Assembly (NCBI GenBank): GCA_022376925.1
Contig: JAIOJX010000005.1
Coordinates: forward strand, 158,735,501 to 158,799,500
DNA from: Tragulus kanchil
Lineage: Eukaryota > Chordata > Mammalia > Artiodactyla > Tragulidae
Direction of reading: 5' to 3'
Length of the DNA: 64,000 nucleotides
Made by a program: the position numbers and the translations under genes. Shown piece after piece: positions 13,315 to 24,772 of the stretch. Within the stretch, counting starts at the first letter, position 1. The number at the start of each line of letters is the position of its first letter. The notes below the pieces were generated by a model. It searched no databases. It was not told the origin of the DNA and saw only the letters and a list, made by a program, of their open reading frames with translations.

Positions 13315-14430
13315 TTAGAGTTCTATGATCTCAGATTCAAGCTGTTCCACTTACTAAACCCTACTACTCCAGTTTAATTACTAGCTGCCTCAGAGGAAAA
13401 TAGAGAATACACAAATCAAGATATAACATGAACTGATAAGAGTTCTATAAAAACTTGATAAAGAAAAATGCAAGTACAGTTTAGCAAACTTAAGATACAA
13501 AAAAGCTTAGTCATAATATGACCAAGGATCGCCTATGCTAAATACATGAATAATGCAGAGCAACTTGATGAGCAAGAGATGGAGGAGAATCATGTAGCAT
13601 TATTTTTGAAGCAGTATTAATATATGCAAAGTTAAGAAGTGACCTTATTATACCCAGCATTAGTTACATACCTCTTAACTTTTGAGGTATGTTCCAATCC
13701 CATTTTTTTCCCTAAGAAACTACAAGGATCACACAGACAGCAGAAAAATTATCAGAGTTTTGAAAGTATTAAAGGAACATGAAATGTCTAATCCAGAAAA
13801 GAAAAAAAAGGGAGTCTCATTTACCAAAGATTGTTGGATATATTAAAGGTACTTTTTCATGAGGGAAATGCCGAGTAACTGAAAAAACAGGCTCAAATGT
13901 CAAGTCATTGGGCAAATACAGTCTCTGAAGAGAAACACAGTGGACCACAAAGTTCCCAAAACAAAATGCTCACATGAGCTCTCAGTATTGCCTTTGGCTG
14001 CATGGAGAGAGGCAGGATTTTACAAAACTGGATCACAAGTGAGGACAGGCACACTTTTGTTTAAAAAGCAAATCACCTCAATAGTCAGTACACAGTGGGC
14101 TAAAGGCATTAAGATTTTAAAAATCATCTCCTAGCAGAAATCAATACATAATGGATGAGATGGTTTGCAGCCGGGGTGCTCACAGGGCGAGGGTATCTCA
14201 CCAACCATATCTAAAATCAAGTCAAGGCAATGCAGAAAAACAAGGCTGGAATATAAAGTTACCCAAGAAAATTACAATCAATTCTAGTCCATTTCCTGAT
14301 GCTAGGTAAGAATGCATGCTGATCAGTGACTTTTGTGTTATTGCTGTTATAATTTTAAAAAGCAAATGAAAGTATCTATAATCAGAATACAGAAACAAAA
14401 CAGTGGTATACTCAACAACAGAAACTATTT
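13315..14430. other. Unassigned AT-rich intronic sequence
   Basis: No coding frame or repeat family is recognised. The sequence is A-rich on the plus strand. Confidence 0.5.
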
Positions 14431-14444
14431 AAAAGCACACAATA

Positions 14445-14519
14445 TCTGGGGTTATACATACCTGTAAATAACAAAACTCTATAAAAGCGAAAAAGCAAAA
14501 TAAAAAAAATGGCAAGAAA
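14445..14519 (+). mobile_element. Short 5'-truncated retroposed insertion with perfect target duplication
   Basis: Seventy-five bases are bracketed by a 14-base direct repeat, AAAAGCACACAATA (14431-14444 and 14520-14533). The core CATACCTGTAAATAACAAAA followed by CTCTATAAAAG matches the 3' end of the larger insertion at 24462-24759. I infer LINE-machinery retroposition with extreme 5' truncation. Confidence 0.75.
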
Positions 14520-14533
14520 AAAAGCACACAATA

Positions 14534-15650
14534 ATAAAAAGGAACAGACTATTGATATACACAAAACTGATAAATATCAAAAGCATTATACTGAGTCAAT
14601 GAAGTCTCACAAAAAGAATCCATTTATATGATTTCCAAATCACGCAAAACTGATCTACAGTACAGAAAAAAGCCTCTCTCAGGGAGGGACGAGAGGGAGC
14701 AGAATGACTAAAAATGCAGTATCTTGAATTCACAAAAGGGATGCTCTGAAATGAGGCAAATTTACAAAAGCATTATAGTCACAGATGAAGTAAAACCTAA
14801 AAAGTTTGCCATCAACTGGTTCTGTGCTTTTATTAATTAATTAATCTTTCTTTTATCTCTGGTTTTTCTAATCAACTGGCCTCATGAATTTGGTTAACAT
14901 AATTATGGCCCCAAAAGTTTTAGGAAACCTTCAATGTAAGAGTTTCTAGTTTTGGAAGCAAAGGAAAAGGCCACAGCCAGAAGTATATCAAAATTTTAAC
15001 ACCAATCCTGGGAAGATAATCATGCCTGAATCAACCATCTGCTTTTCTCATCTGTAAAAATCAGGCATCTGTCTTACCCACAACAGACTTGTGAGGATAA
15101 ATGAGGTAACCTACAGGAAAGCATTTTAAAAAATAAAGTCATTATGATTTCAGGATGACACTAACTTCTGATGGACAAATAAGAATTATTTAAACAGATT
15201 ATTACCATAAAAAAATAAGGTCACTTAAAGAGACATTTCCAGCACAAACACCTGATCCACAGTGATTAGTGTTGACTCATAGATATCTATAAGAGTCAAG
15301 CAGCAGCACCTCCATTTACCACAGGTCTTTTTGTCTCACCCACATTCAAGTATACAACATAATAGGGAAGACACACTGTTGACTATAATGGCTCAGTGGC
15401 ATTCTCGTGGGAGTGCTACTAAGTGCTACCTCTGGCAAATCCAAGGTTCCCAACACTACTAAGCAATTAAAAAGGCCCTAATTCAAGCAGTTATCACCAA
15501 GTAAATTATGTTGACCATTTCAGACAGGCTCCCCATGAAGATCAGCAACAGCACCCAAGGGTTTTACACCAAGACCTCATTGTAATGTTGAAAATTTCTC
15601 CCCTGTCACTACAGTTACTTAACAGACTCAGTCAACTTTAAGACGATTCC
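14534..15650. other. Unassigned intronic sequence
   Basis: No gene is seen. The part from 14890 is the first unit of duplication F. The region is AT-rich with short A-runs and has no clear repeat match. Confidence 0.5.
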
Positions 15651-17087
15651 TTTCAGGCTATCATCAAAAAGACTACAAATAATAAATGCTGAAGAGGATG
15701 TGGAAAAAACAGAATTCTCACACACTGTTGGTGGGAATATACACTGGTGCAGCTACAGTGGAAAACAATAGAGGTTCCTTAAAAAACCTCAAGCAGAACT
15801 ACCATATGATCCAGCAACTCCACTCCTAGATACACACCAAGGAAAATGAAAACTTCATTTTAGAAGATACATCCACCCCAATGTTCACAGGAGTACCATT
15901 TACAGTTACCAAGACATGGACGGAACCATGACATGTTGCCCATCAACAGAAGATTAGTTTAAGAAGATGTAACCACTTCCCTGGTACAGGTACCACCAAG
16001 CTTGGTTAACATAATTATGGCCCCAAAAGTTTTAGGAAACCTTCAATGTAAGAGTTTCTAGTTTTGGAAGCAAAGGAAAAGGCCACAGCCAGAAGTATAT
16101 CAAAATTTTAACACCAATCCTGGGAAGATAATCATGCCTGAATCAACCATCTGCTTTTCTCATCTGTAAAAATCAGGCATCTGTCTTACCCACAACAGAC
16201 TTGTGAGGATAAATGAGGTAACCTACAGGAAAGCATTTTAAAAAATAAAGTCATTATGATTTCAGGATGACACTAACTTCTGATGGACAAATAAGAATTA
16301 TTTAAACAGATTATTACCATAAAAAAATAAGGTCACTTAAAGAGACATTTCCAGCACAAACACCTGATCCACAGTGATTAGTGTTGACTCATAGATATCT
16401 ATAAGAGTCAAGCAGCAGCACCTCCATTTACCACAGGTCTTTTTGTCTCACCCACATTCAAGTATACAACATAATAGGGAAGACACACTGTTGACTATAA
16501 TGGCTCAGTGGCATTCTCGTGGGAGTGCTACTAAGTGCTACCTCTGGCAAATCCAAGGTTCCCAACACTACTAAGAAATTTAAAAAAGGCCCTAATTCAA
16601 GCAGTTATCACCAAGTAAATTATGTTGACCATTTCAGACAGGCTCCCCATGAAGATCAGCAACAGCACCCAAGGGTTTTACACCAAGACCTCATTGTAAT
16701 GTTGAAAATTTCTCCCCTGTCACTACAGTTACTTAACAGACTCAGTCAACTTTAAGACGATTCCTTTCAGGCTATCATCAAAAAGACTACAAATAATAAA
16801 TGCTGAAGAGGATGTGGAAAAAACAGAATTCTCACACACTGTTGGTGGGAATATACACTGGTGCAGCTACAGTGGAAAACAATAGAGGTTCCTTAAAAAA
16901 CCTCAAGCAGAACTACCATATGATCCAGCAACTCCACTCCTAGATACACACCAAGGAAAATGAAAACTTCATTTTAGAAGATACATCCACCCCAATGTTC
17001 ACAGGAGTACCATTTACAGTTACCAAGACATGGACGGAACCATGACATGTTGCCCATCAACAGAAGATTAGTTTAAGAAGATGTAAC
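14890..17087 (+). repeat. Direct duplication F (14890-15973 and 16002-17087)
   Basis: Offset 1112-1114 bases with a 28-base filler (15974-16001). The filler begins like the SINE that follows the second copy (acttccctggt) and then fails, as expected of a low-quality contig end. Confidence 0.92.
15652..15973 (+). mobile_element. L1 fragment (ORF2 3' end), first copy
   Basis: The sequence CACACACTGTTGGTGGGAAT, CTACCATATGATCCAGCAAC and CCAATGTTCACAGGAGTACC is the hallmark 3' portion of mammalian L1 ORF2. The reading frame is broken. It recurs at 16764-17087. Confidence 0.85.
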
Positions 17088-17614
17088 ACAGACACTTCCC
17101 TGGTGGCACAAGGGATAAGAATCCACCTGCCAAAGCAGGGGACACAGGTTCATTTCTGCTCTGGGAGGATTCCACATGCTGCAGAGCAACTAAACCCCTG
17201 TGCCACAACTACCGAGCTGGCACTCGAGAGCCCATGAGCCACAACTACTGAGCCTACATGCTACAACTACTGAAGCCCGAATGCCTAAAATCTGTGTTCT
17301 GCATCAAGAGAAACCCCGACAACAAGAAGCCCACACACCACAATGGAGAAGCCCCAGTTCACCATATCTAGAGAAAGCCCATGTTGGCAACGAAGAGCCA
17401 GTGCAACTAAAAATAAATACATAAAAAGATGTGACATGTATGTGTATGCGCATAACATATATGTATGTATATGTCTAACAGAATATTATTCAGCCATAAA
17501 AAATACTGACATTTGCAGCAACACACAAGCCTAGAGAATATAATGCTTAAGTGAAATAAGTCAGACAGAAAAAAACAAACCACTTATATGTGGAATCCAG
17601 AAAAAAATACAAAT
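16764..17614 (+). mobile_element. L1 3' region interrupted by SINEs
   Basis: The L1 sequence of 15652-15973 recurs here and then continues, after a CHR-1 insertion, at 17426-17614 (GAATATTATTCAGCCATAAA, GTGAAATAAGTCAGACAGAA). A young SINE splits it again, and it resumes at 17958. Nesting shows the order: L1 first, then CHR-1, then the young SINE. Confidence 0.82.
17094..17425 (+). mobile_element. CHR-1-type SINE inside L1
   Basis: It begins ACTTCCCTGGTGGCACAAGG and has repeated GAGCCACAACTACTGAGCC-type units, typical of CHR-1, ending in AAATAAATACATAAA. Flanking sequences AAGATGTAACA and AAGATGTGACA form an imperfect target duplication, so it is older than the next SINE. Confidence 0.85.
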
Positions 17615-17943
17615 GAGGGGCTTCCCCTGGTGGTCCAGTGGGTAAGGACACCACCTTGCAGTGCAAGGGGCGCCAGTTCGATCCCTGGCCTGGGAAGATC
17701 CCATGTGCCGCGGAGCAGCTGGACCCATGTGTCCAATTACCGAGCCGGAGCTCTGGAGCGCATGCGCCCAGAGCCGGCGCTCGGCAGCGACAGACGCCAC
17801 CGCGATGGGAGGCCCACAGGAGCCAAAGAACAGAGACAGATGAAAATGGAGAAATGAAAGACCAATAGAAGTGGCCCGCCCACTCCCCTCCCTCCCCAAC
17901 CCGACCCCCACCCAAAATAAATAAATAAATAAATCTTTAAAAT
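17615..17943 (+). mobile_element. Young CHR-1-like SINE, copy 2
   Basis: A full-length member with most CpGs kept (GTGCCGCGGAGCAGC, GAGCCGGAGCTCTGGAGCGC). A perfect 14-base target duplication, AAAAAAATACAAAT, lies at 17601-17614 and 17944-17957. It carries an intact GCGCATGCGC palindrome at 17758-17767. It is inserted in an L1 3' region. Confidence 0.92.
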
Positions 17944-17957
17944 AAAAAAATACAAAT

Positions 17958-18120
17958 AAATCAATATACCAAAAGAGTTTCACAAGACAAACAAAACAAA
18001 AATCTATGGCTACCAATGGGAAGAGAGAGGGGGGTAAAAGAATAAATTAGGAATATGGGATTTATAAATATTTTGTACTTGAAATAGATAAACATTAAGG
18101 ATTTACTGGACAGGTGAGAG
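17958..18120 (+). mobile_element. L1 3' UTR piece continuing after the SINE
   Basis: ATCTATGGCTACCAATGGGA and the following GGATTTATAAATA continue the L1 interrupted at 17614. Confidence 0.7.
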
Positions 18121-18140
18121 AATTACAGCAGCATCTTGTA

Positions 18141-18220
18141 TTGGATTGGCCAAAATGTTTGTCTGAATTTTTCCATAACAACTTATAGACAAACCCAAAC
18201 AAACTTTTAGGCCAACCCAG
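18141..18220. mobile_element. Mariner-type MITE (BTMAR1-like), 80 bases
   Basis: The element is almost a perfect palindrome. Its left arm TTGGATTGGCCAAAATGTTT pairs with the right arm AAACTTTTAGGCCAACCCAG, and short inner arms meet near 18181. TA dinucleotides flank it on both sides (18139-18140 and 18221-18222), as expected of Tc1/mariner insertion. It is non-autonomous with no transposase. Confidence 0.88.
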
Positions 18221-18222
18221 TA

Positions 18223-19194
18223 ATAACCGATAATGAATGTAATCTGCAAGAAACAAACAAACAAAAAAGAGTACTCATTTAAATGAGAAACAGTATCAAA
18301 CTTGAAGACAGGGTCAGCTGCAGAAAACTCAAATATACTTAAGAGTACAATTTATCTCTTTTTTTTTAAATAGTAATTGAAGGGGGAAAAAAATTAAGCT
18401 TCATTTAAAAGTTTTAGTTTGAGCCTAAAATTCTAGGCTCAAGGTTTATAATCACCACATGCCCTGTGGACAAAAGAAACAAAAAAGAAAAGGGGCTGAT
18501 TAAAGTTTATCCCAAGGCCTTCATCATTCGTTATTTACTGATTAGTTATAATGTGCTCAGTACCATTATAAATTATAAAAGATACAAAAATGTATCCCAT
18601 ACAACCCTATAATAACAGAAATCTTGGAAGAAGCAAGAGATGCATACTAAATCCTTTGGTCAATATTTGGCCAAAGGGTCAACCAAGGTTCTTCTTTGTC
18701 CTATTATACTAGCAATTCAACTGTACAGAAAAAATAAAAAGTAATATGAAAATAGTGAAACACGTGCTCTTCAGCACAGCAATGGCCACCTAAAACGAGA
18801 CTTAAGCTGTGGACACAAGTTATCGTTCATACCAGAATCAGCATACAAAATATCATTACAACTACTTTTTTTATTCAGCAAGGCTCCCACAAAAAATACA
18901 TTTAAAAGTCAAGCCCAGCCAAAGCCCTTGTAACATTTGGGAGGGAAAGTCTAAATTCCAAATGTTTAAATGGAAGAAAGGATGAGAACCCATATGTGAA
19001 TAGAAGATAATACATATTAAATGCAGTTCAGCTACTTGCTACTGCCTGTATATTATGAGAATACATTTAACCTTTTATTTACATTAATCACCAATATTTC
19101 TGAGTAGTTTAGAGTGAAAGTGTAGCATAATAAGAAAATAAGCGCTGAGGAGTCAGGCCTCTGGTTTGCTATGCAGAATCATAAGCGTAACTGA
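18223..19194. other. Unassigned intronic sequence
   Basis: No gene is seen. There is a poly-T/A block near 18357-18395. The part from 18993 belongs to duplication G. Confidence 0.5.
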
Positions 19195-19864
19195 CTCAGC
19201 AATTCCACTATTGGGAATAAACACTAAGAAAACCGTAATTCAAAAAGACATTTGTTCACTGTCCTGAACAACATTCGCTGCAGTGCTATTTACAACAGCC
19301 AGGACGTGGAAGCAACCTAGATGTCCATCAAAAGACAAATGGATTAAGAAGCTGTGGGACATATATACAATGGAATATTACTCAGCCACTAAAAGGAAAG
19401 AATTTGAGTCAGCTGAACTAAGGTGGATGAACCTAGAACCTGTGATACAGAGTGAATTAAGTTAGAAAGAGAAAAACAAATATTATATATTAACACACAG
19501 ATACAGAATCTGTAAAAATGGTACTGATGAACCTATGTGTAGGGCAGAAATACAGACGCAGACACAGAAAGGGACCTGTGGACACAGCAGGGGAAGGAGA
19601 GGGTGGGACAAATTCAGCACTGAAACACATACATTACCATATGTAAAACAGACAGCTACTGGGAAGTTGCTGTACTATGCAGGGAGCTCAACCTGGTGCT
19701 CTGTGACAACCTAGAGGGGTGCGGTTGGTGGGGGAGCTTCCAGAGGGAGATGATATATGTATACTTTTGGCGGATTCACGTTGTTGAACAGTAGATACCA
19801 ACATAACATTGTAAAGCGATTATCCTCCAATTAAAAATAAATTTAAAAATACAAAAACAAAAAA
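19195..19864 (+). mobile_element. Ruminant L1 3' end (L1-BT/L1_Art type)
   Basis: CAGCAATTCCACTATTGGGA, TACAATGGAATATTACTCAG, then GGGGAAGGAGAGGGTGGGAC and TGTAAAGCGATTATCCTCCA, ending A-rich, is the ORF2 end plus 3' UTR of ruminant L1. The ORF2 remnant is broken. Confidence 0.88.
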
Positions 19865-20289
19865 TCTGACTAAGTTTCAATTTCCTTGTCTGAAAAACAG
19901 AAAACCACTAGTATTCCACCAAACACACAATTCCTATGAGCATTAAGGAAATAACACATAAGGAATGACAGTCATCCTATAAATGGCAGCAATTCCTATT
20001 GTTTCCAGTATTAACATATATTTGAGCTAATAGCAAAAACAACAAAAAACTGAATAAAAAGAAATTAGAAAATACTCTGATGAGTTTTATGTGAATAGAA
20101 GATAATACATATTAAATGCAGTTCAGCTACTTGCTACTGCCTGTATATTATGAGAATACATTTAACCTTTTATTTACATTAATCACCAATATTTCTGAGT
20201 AGTTTAGAGTGAAAGTGTAGCATAATAAGAAAATAAGCGCTGAGGAGTCAGGCCTCTGGTTTGCTATGCAGAATCATAAGCGTAACTGA

Positions 20290-20965
20290 CTCAGCAATTC
20301 CACTATTGGGAATAAACACTAAGAAAACCGTAATTCAAAAAGACATTTGTTCACTGTCCTGAACAACATTCGCTGCAGTGCTATTTACAACAGCCAGGAC
20401 GTGGAAGCAACCTAGATGTCCATCAAAAGACAAATGGATTAAGAAGCTGTGGGACATATATACAATGGAATATTACTCAGCCACTAAAAGGAAAGAATTT
20501 GAGTCAGCTGAACTAAGGTGGATGAACCTAGAACCTGTGATACAGAGTGAATTAAGTTAGAAAGAGAAAAACAAATATTATATATTAACACACAGATACA
20601 GAATCTGTAAAAATGGTACTGATGAACCTATGTGTAGGGCAGAAATACAGACGCAGACACAGAAAGGGACCTGTGGACACAGCAGGGGAAGGAGAGGGTG
20701 GGACAAATTCAGCACTGAAACACATACATTACCATATGTAAAACAGACAGCTACTGGGAAGTTGCTGTACTATGCAGGGAGCTCAACCTGGTGCTCTGTG
20801 ACAACCTAGAGGGGTGCGGTTGGTGGGGGAGCTTCCAGAGGGAGATGATATATGTATACTTTTGGCGGATTCACGTTGTTGAACAGTAGATACCAACATA
20901 ACATTGTAAAGCGATTATCCTCCAATTAAAAATAAATTTAAAAATACAAAAACAAAAAATCTGAC
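20290..20965 (+). mobile_element. Ruminant L1 3' end, assembly duplicate
   Basis: Copy of 19195-19864 carried by duplication G. Confidence 0.86.
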
Positions 20966-21273
20966 TAAGTTTCAATTTCCTTGTCTGAAAAACAGAAAAC
21001 CACTAGTATTCCACCAAACACACAATTCCTATGAGCATTAAGGAAATAACACATAAGGAATGACAGTCATCCTATAAATGGCAGCAATTCCTATTGTTTC
21101 CAGTATTAACATATATTTGAGCTAATAGCAAAAACAACAAAAAAAAAATCTGAAACAAAAAGAAATTAGAAAATACTCTGATGAGTTTTAAGCAATATAC
21201 CAAAATTTACAGGATGCAGTTAACACAGTGCTAAGAGGGAAATTTATACCTATGTCTGTATTAAAAAGATCTC

Positions 21274-21630
21274 GGGCTTCCCTGGTAGCTCAGTGGTAAA
21301 GAGTTCACCTGCCAATGCAAGAAACACAGGTTTGATCCCTGATCAGGGAAGACCCCACAGGTTGTGAAGCACCGAAGCCCATGAGCCACAACTACAGAGC
21401 CTGTGCTCTAGAGCCTCGGAGCGGCAACTACTGAGCCCACATGCCACAACGACTGAAGCCCATGAGCCCTAGAGCCTGAGTTCCACAAGAGAAGTCACCG
21501 CAACAAGAAGCCTGCTCACCTCCACTAGAGAGGAGCCCCCACTCCCTGCAACTAGAGAAGAGCCTGCAGCAGCAGTGAAAATCCAGAATAGCCAAAAACA
21601 AACAAATAAATAAATAGATAAATTAAAAAA
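21274..21630 (+). mobile_element. CHR-1 SINE, full length
   Basis: It starts GGGCTTCCCTGGTAGCTCAG, then shows several CACAACTACTGAGCC-like units and an (AAAT)n tail. Similar flanks (AAAGATCTC and AAAAATCTC) suggest an aged target duplication. Confidence 0.88.
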
Positions 21631-21810
21631 AAAATCTCAAGTCAAAAAAGCAGAAGGAAGTAACAAAAATAAACTATAAAAAACAATGCTATTAAAAACA
21701 ATAGAGAAAAGAAACGAAATCAACAGTTAATTCTTTGAAAGATCAACAAAACACTAACCAACATTTAGCTGAATTGACCAAGAAAAAACAGAGAGAAGAC
21801 CCAAATTATT

Positions 21811-22012
21811 GGGCTTCGTTGGTGGCTCAGTGGTAAAGAATCCATCTGCCAATGCAGGAGATGTGGATTCAATCCTTGGGTCAGGAAGATCCCCTAAAGA
21901 AGGAAATGGCAACTCATTTCAGTACTCTTGCCTGAGAAATCCCATGGGTGGAGCAGCCTGGCAGGCTACAGTCCATGGGGTCGCAAAAGAGTTGGACACA
22001 ACGTAGGAACTA
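21811..22012 (+). mobile_element. Bov-tA SINE
   Basis: GGGCTTCGTTGGTGGCTCAG leads into AGTACTCTTGCCTGAGAAAT and GAGTTGGACACAACGTAGGA, the Bov-tA layout. Confidence 0.9.
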
Positions 22013-22408
22013 AAACACCACCAATGACAAATTTAAAAACTGTCCACAAGGAAAAGCACAAACACATTCACTAATGAATTTACCAAATATTTAAATAAGA
22101 ACAAATACCAATTCTTCACACTCCTTCCAAAACATGGAAGTGGAGGGAACACATCACAACCAATTCCTATGAGCATTAAGGAAATAACACATAAGGAATG
22201 ACAGTCATCCTATAAATGGCAGCAATTCCTATTGTTTCCAGTATTAACATATATTTGAGCTAATAGCAAAAACAAAAAAAAAATCTGAAACAAAAAGAAA
22301 TTAGAAAATACTCTGATGAGTTTTAAGCAATATACCAAAATTTACAGGATGCAGTTAACACAGTGCTAAGAGGGAAATTTATACCTATGTCTGTATTAAA
22401 AAGATCTC

Positions 22409-22765
22409 GGGCTTCCCTGGTAGCTCAGTGGTAAAGAGTTCACCTGCCAATGCAAGAAACACAGGTTTGATCCCTGATCAGGGAAGACCCCACAGGTTGT
22501 GAAGCACCGAAGCCCATGAGCCACAACTACAGAGCCTGTGCTCTAGAGCCTCGGAGCGGCAACTACTGAGCCCACATGCCACAACGACTGAAGCCCATGA
22601 GCCCTAGAGCCTGAGTTCCACAAGAGAAGTCACCGCAACAAGAAGCCTGCTCACCTCCACTAGAGAGGAGCCCCCACTCCCTGCAACTAGAGAAGAGCCT
22701 GCAGCAGCAGTGAAAATCCAGAATAGCCAAAAACAAACAAATAAATAAATAGATAAATTAAAAAA
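22409..22765 (+). mobile_element. CHR-1 SINE, assembly duplicate
   Basis: Copy of 21274-21630 carried by duplication H. Confidence 0.87.
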
Positions 22766-22945
22766 AAAATCTCAAGTCAAAAAAGCAGAAGGAAGTAACA
22801 AAAATAAACTATAAAAAACAATGCTATTAAAAACAATAGAGAAAAGAAACGAAATCAACAGTTAATTCTTTGAAAGATCAACAAAACACTAACCAACATT
22901 TAGCTGAATTGACCAAGAAAAAACAGAGAGAAGACCCAAATTATT

Positions 22946-23147
22946 GGGCTTCGTTGGTGGCTCAGTGGTAAAGAATCCATCTGCCAATGCAGGAGATGTG
23001 GATTCAATCCTTGGGTCAGGAAGATCCCCTAAAGAAGGAAATGGCAACTCATTTCAGTACTCTTGCCTGAGAAATCCCATGGGTGGAGCAGCCTGGCAGG
23101 CTACAGTCCATGGGGTCGCAAAAGAGTTGGACACAACGTAGGAACTA
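22946..23147 (+). mobile_element. Bov-tA SINE, assembly duplicate
   Basis: Copy of 21811-22012 carried by duplication H. Confidence 0.88.
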
Positions 23148-23367
23148 AAACACCACCAATGACAAATTTAAAAACTGTCCACAAGGAAAAGCACAAACAC
23201 ATTCACTAATGAATTTACCAAATATTTAAATAAGAACAAATACCAATTCTTCACACTCCTTCCAAAACATGGAAGTGGAGGGAACACATCCCAACTCAGT
23301 CTATGAGCCTAAGACACCAACACCAAAGATACCAACAAAAGAAAACTGGAGATAAAAAACTCACATA

Positions 23368-23530
23368 GGGACTTCCCTGATGGTCCAGTGGCTAAGACTC
23401 TGTTCTCCCAATGCAGGGAGCCTGGGTTCGATCCATGGTTGGGGAACTAGATCCCACATGGGGCAACTAAAAGATATTGTGTGTTATTAAGACCTGGTGC
23501 AACCAAATATATACAATAAAATTCTATATT
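23368..23530 (+). mobile_element. CHR-2-type SINE
   Basis: GGGACTTCCCTGATGGTCCA, GGGTTCGATCCATGGTTGGG and AACTAGATCCCACATG identify a CHR-2 form with an A-rich end. AAAAAACTC occurs on both sides. Confidence 0.82.
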
Positions 23531-24448
23531 AAAAAACTCTCATATAGTCACAAAAATCTTCAATGAAATTCTAGCAAACCAAATTCAGCAGCAAATAGAA
23601 AGGATTATACATTAAGACCAAGACAAAGTAGGATGAATTTTACAGTGTGTGGACTGTATCTCAATATTAAAAAATTTAGCAAAAAAATAATAAAGCAATT
23701 CAAACTTACTTTCTACATTCAATAATGTAATATTAAGGCCATACTCAAAAATTTGCAATCTCTTTCATATCTAGAAAATGATAATCCCACGGTTTTAGCT
23801 AAAACAAATAGTAGCAGCAGCACTTCATATGTGCATCAAAGTCTAAGTCAAGAGATCAAGCAACACCTTTCTAATCTTTCTCGGCTAAAATACAGCAACC
23901 TCACCCTGTCTGTAGATCCAGCAAATGACTGGACCTTCCTGTCAGTCTCCACAAAAAGTAAAGCAGTAGGAAGTAAAAACAGCTTCAGCCTGGGATAATC
24001 TAAAATGCAGCAATAACAAGTTTCCAATATACTTATGAGACTATTAAATTATATCCACATAATTTTAAATAAATTTAAAATGTATCCCTGTGTATTCATC
24101 GTTGACACATATTTAACATCAATATATTTATCACTAACACAACAGCATACAATTTTACTTTAACAAGGGCTTATCTAAAAATTCAATGACCCAACGGTCC
24201 TTGATCACAGAATTCAAGTGCTGAAATGCTTAAAATTCCTCAGTCATATAGCAGTTACATACCTACATAAACAGAAGACTATATCAAATAATATGCAGCA
24301 AAATCATATTTTAATAATACCTGAAAAACGCAATTCAACTTTAACGCTCAATCACACTATTACTGGACAAATATGTACTCTCTACTGTGTCATACCAACC
24401 CATACAACCAAAATCATGCATAAAAGAGTATAAATCAGTACAGCCAAG
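23531..24448. other. Unassigned intronic sequence, first part probably L1 relic
   Basis: About 23545-23690 (AAATTCTAGCAAACCAAATT and similar) resembles L1 ORF2; the rest has no recognised content. Confidence 0.45.
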
Positions 24449-24461
24449 AAGTCTGCCCCTC

Positions 24462-24759
24462 CATGCAGTGAAGCGACAGAAAGACAGACGTGGACAGTGG
24501 ACATATGGACATTGTGGGGAAGGAACAGTGGGTGATAGTCGTAAAGGAAGCAGCATGAAGGCCTGTACTATCATAAGTGAAGAAAATAGCTCTAGTCATT
24601 GCTCTGTGAGAAAAGGGGATCCTTCAGGGGTGCTGTGTGATGGTCGGGAGGGGAGGGAAGGGGGGATATACATATGACTAATCTGAGAACCATACATATC
24701 TGTAAACAACAAAACTCTGTAAAAGTTAAAAGTAAAATAAAGGTTTAAAAAAAAAAAAA
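24462..24759 (+). mobile_element. Young retroposed insertion, possible divergent L1 3' end
   Basis: About 298 bases end in AAAATAAAGG and a long A-tail and are bracketed by a perfect 13-base duplication, AAGTCTGCCCCTC (24449-24461 and 24760-24772). Part of the body (GACAGACGTGGACAGTGGAC, GGGGAAGGAACAGTGGG) loosely parallels the ruminant L1 3' UTR, but the 3' end CTGTAAACAACAAAACTCTG differs from the L1 end seen at 19195-19864. I cannot name the family; no intact protein is encoded. Confidence 0.7.
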
Positions 24760-24772
24760 AAGTCTGCCCCTC

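Larger units (their letters stand above)
18993..21190 (+). repeat. Direct duplication G (18993-20089 and 20088-21190)
   Basis: Offset 1095-1101 bases, the change coming from A-run lengths. The copies abut directly and include an L1 3' end. Confidence 0.93.
21023..23290 (+). repeat. Direct duplication H (21023-22155 and 22161-23290)
   Basis: Offset 1135-1138 bases. It chains with duplication G: the block 19928-20089 recurs at 21023-21190 and 22161-22325. A CHR-1 SINE and a Bov-tA SINE inside an L1 fragment are copied along with it. Confidence 0.93.
21192..23366 (+). mobile_element. L1 ORF2 internal fragments, split by SINEs and duplicated
   Basis: Pieces at 21192-21272, 21631-21810 and 22013-22160 (for example TGCTAAGAGGGAAATTTATA and ATTCTTTGAAAGATCAACAA) are decayed L1 ORF2. 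They are separated by a CHR-1 and a Bov-tA insertion. The set is repeated once more by duplication H. Confidence 0.8.
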
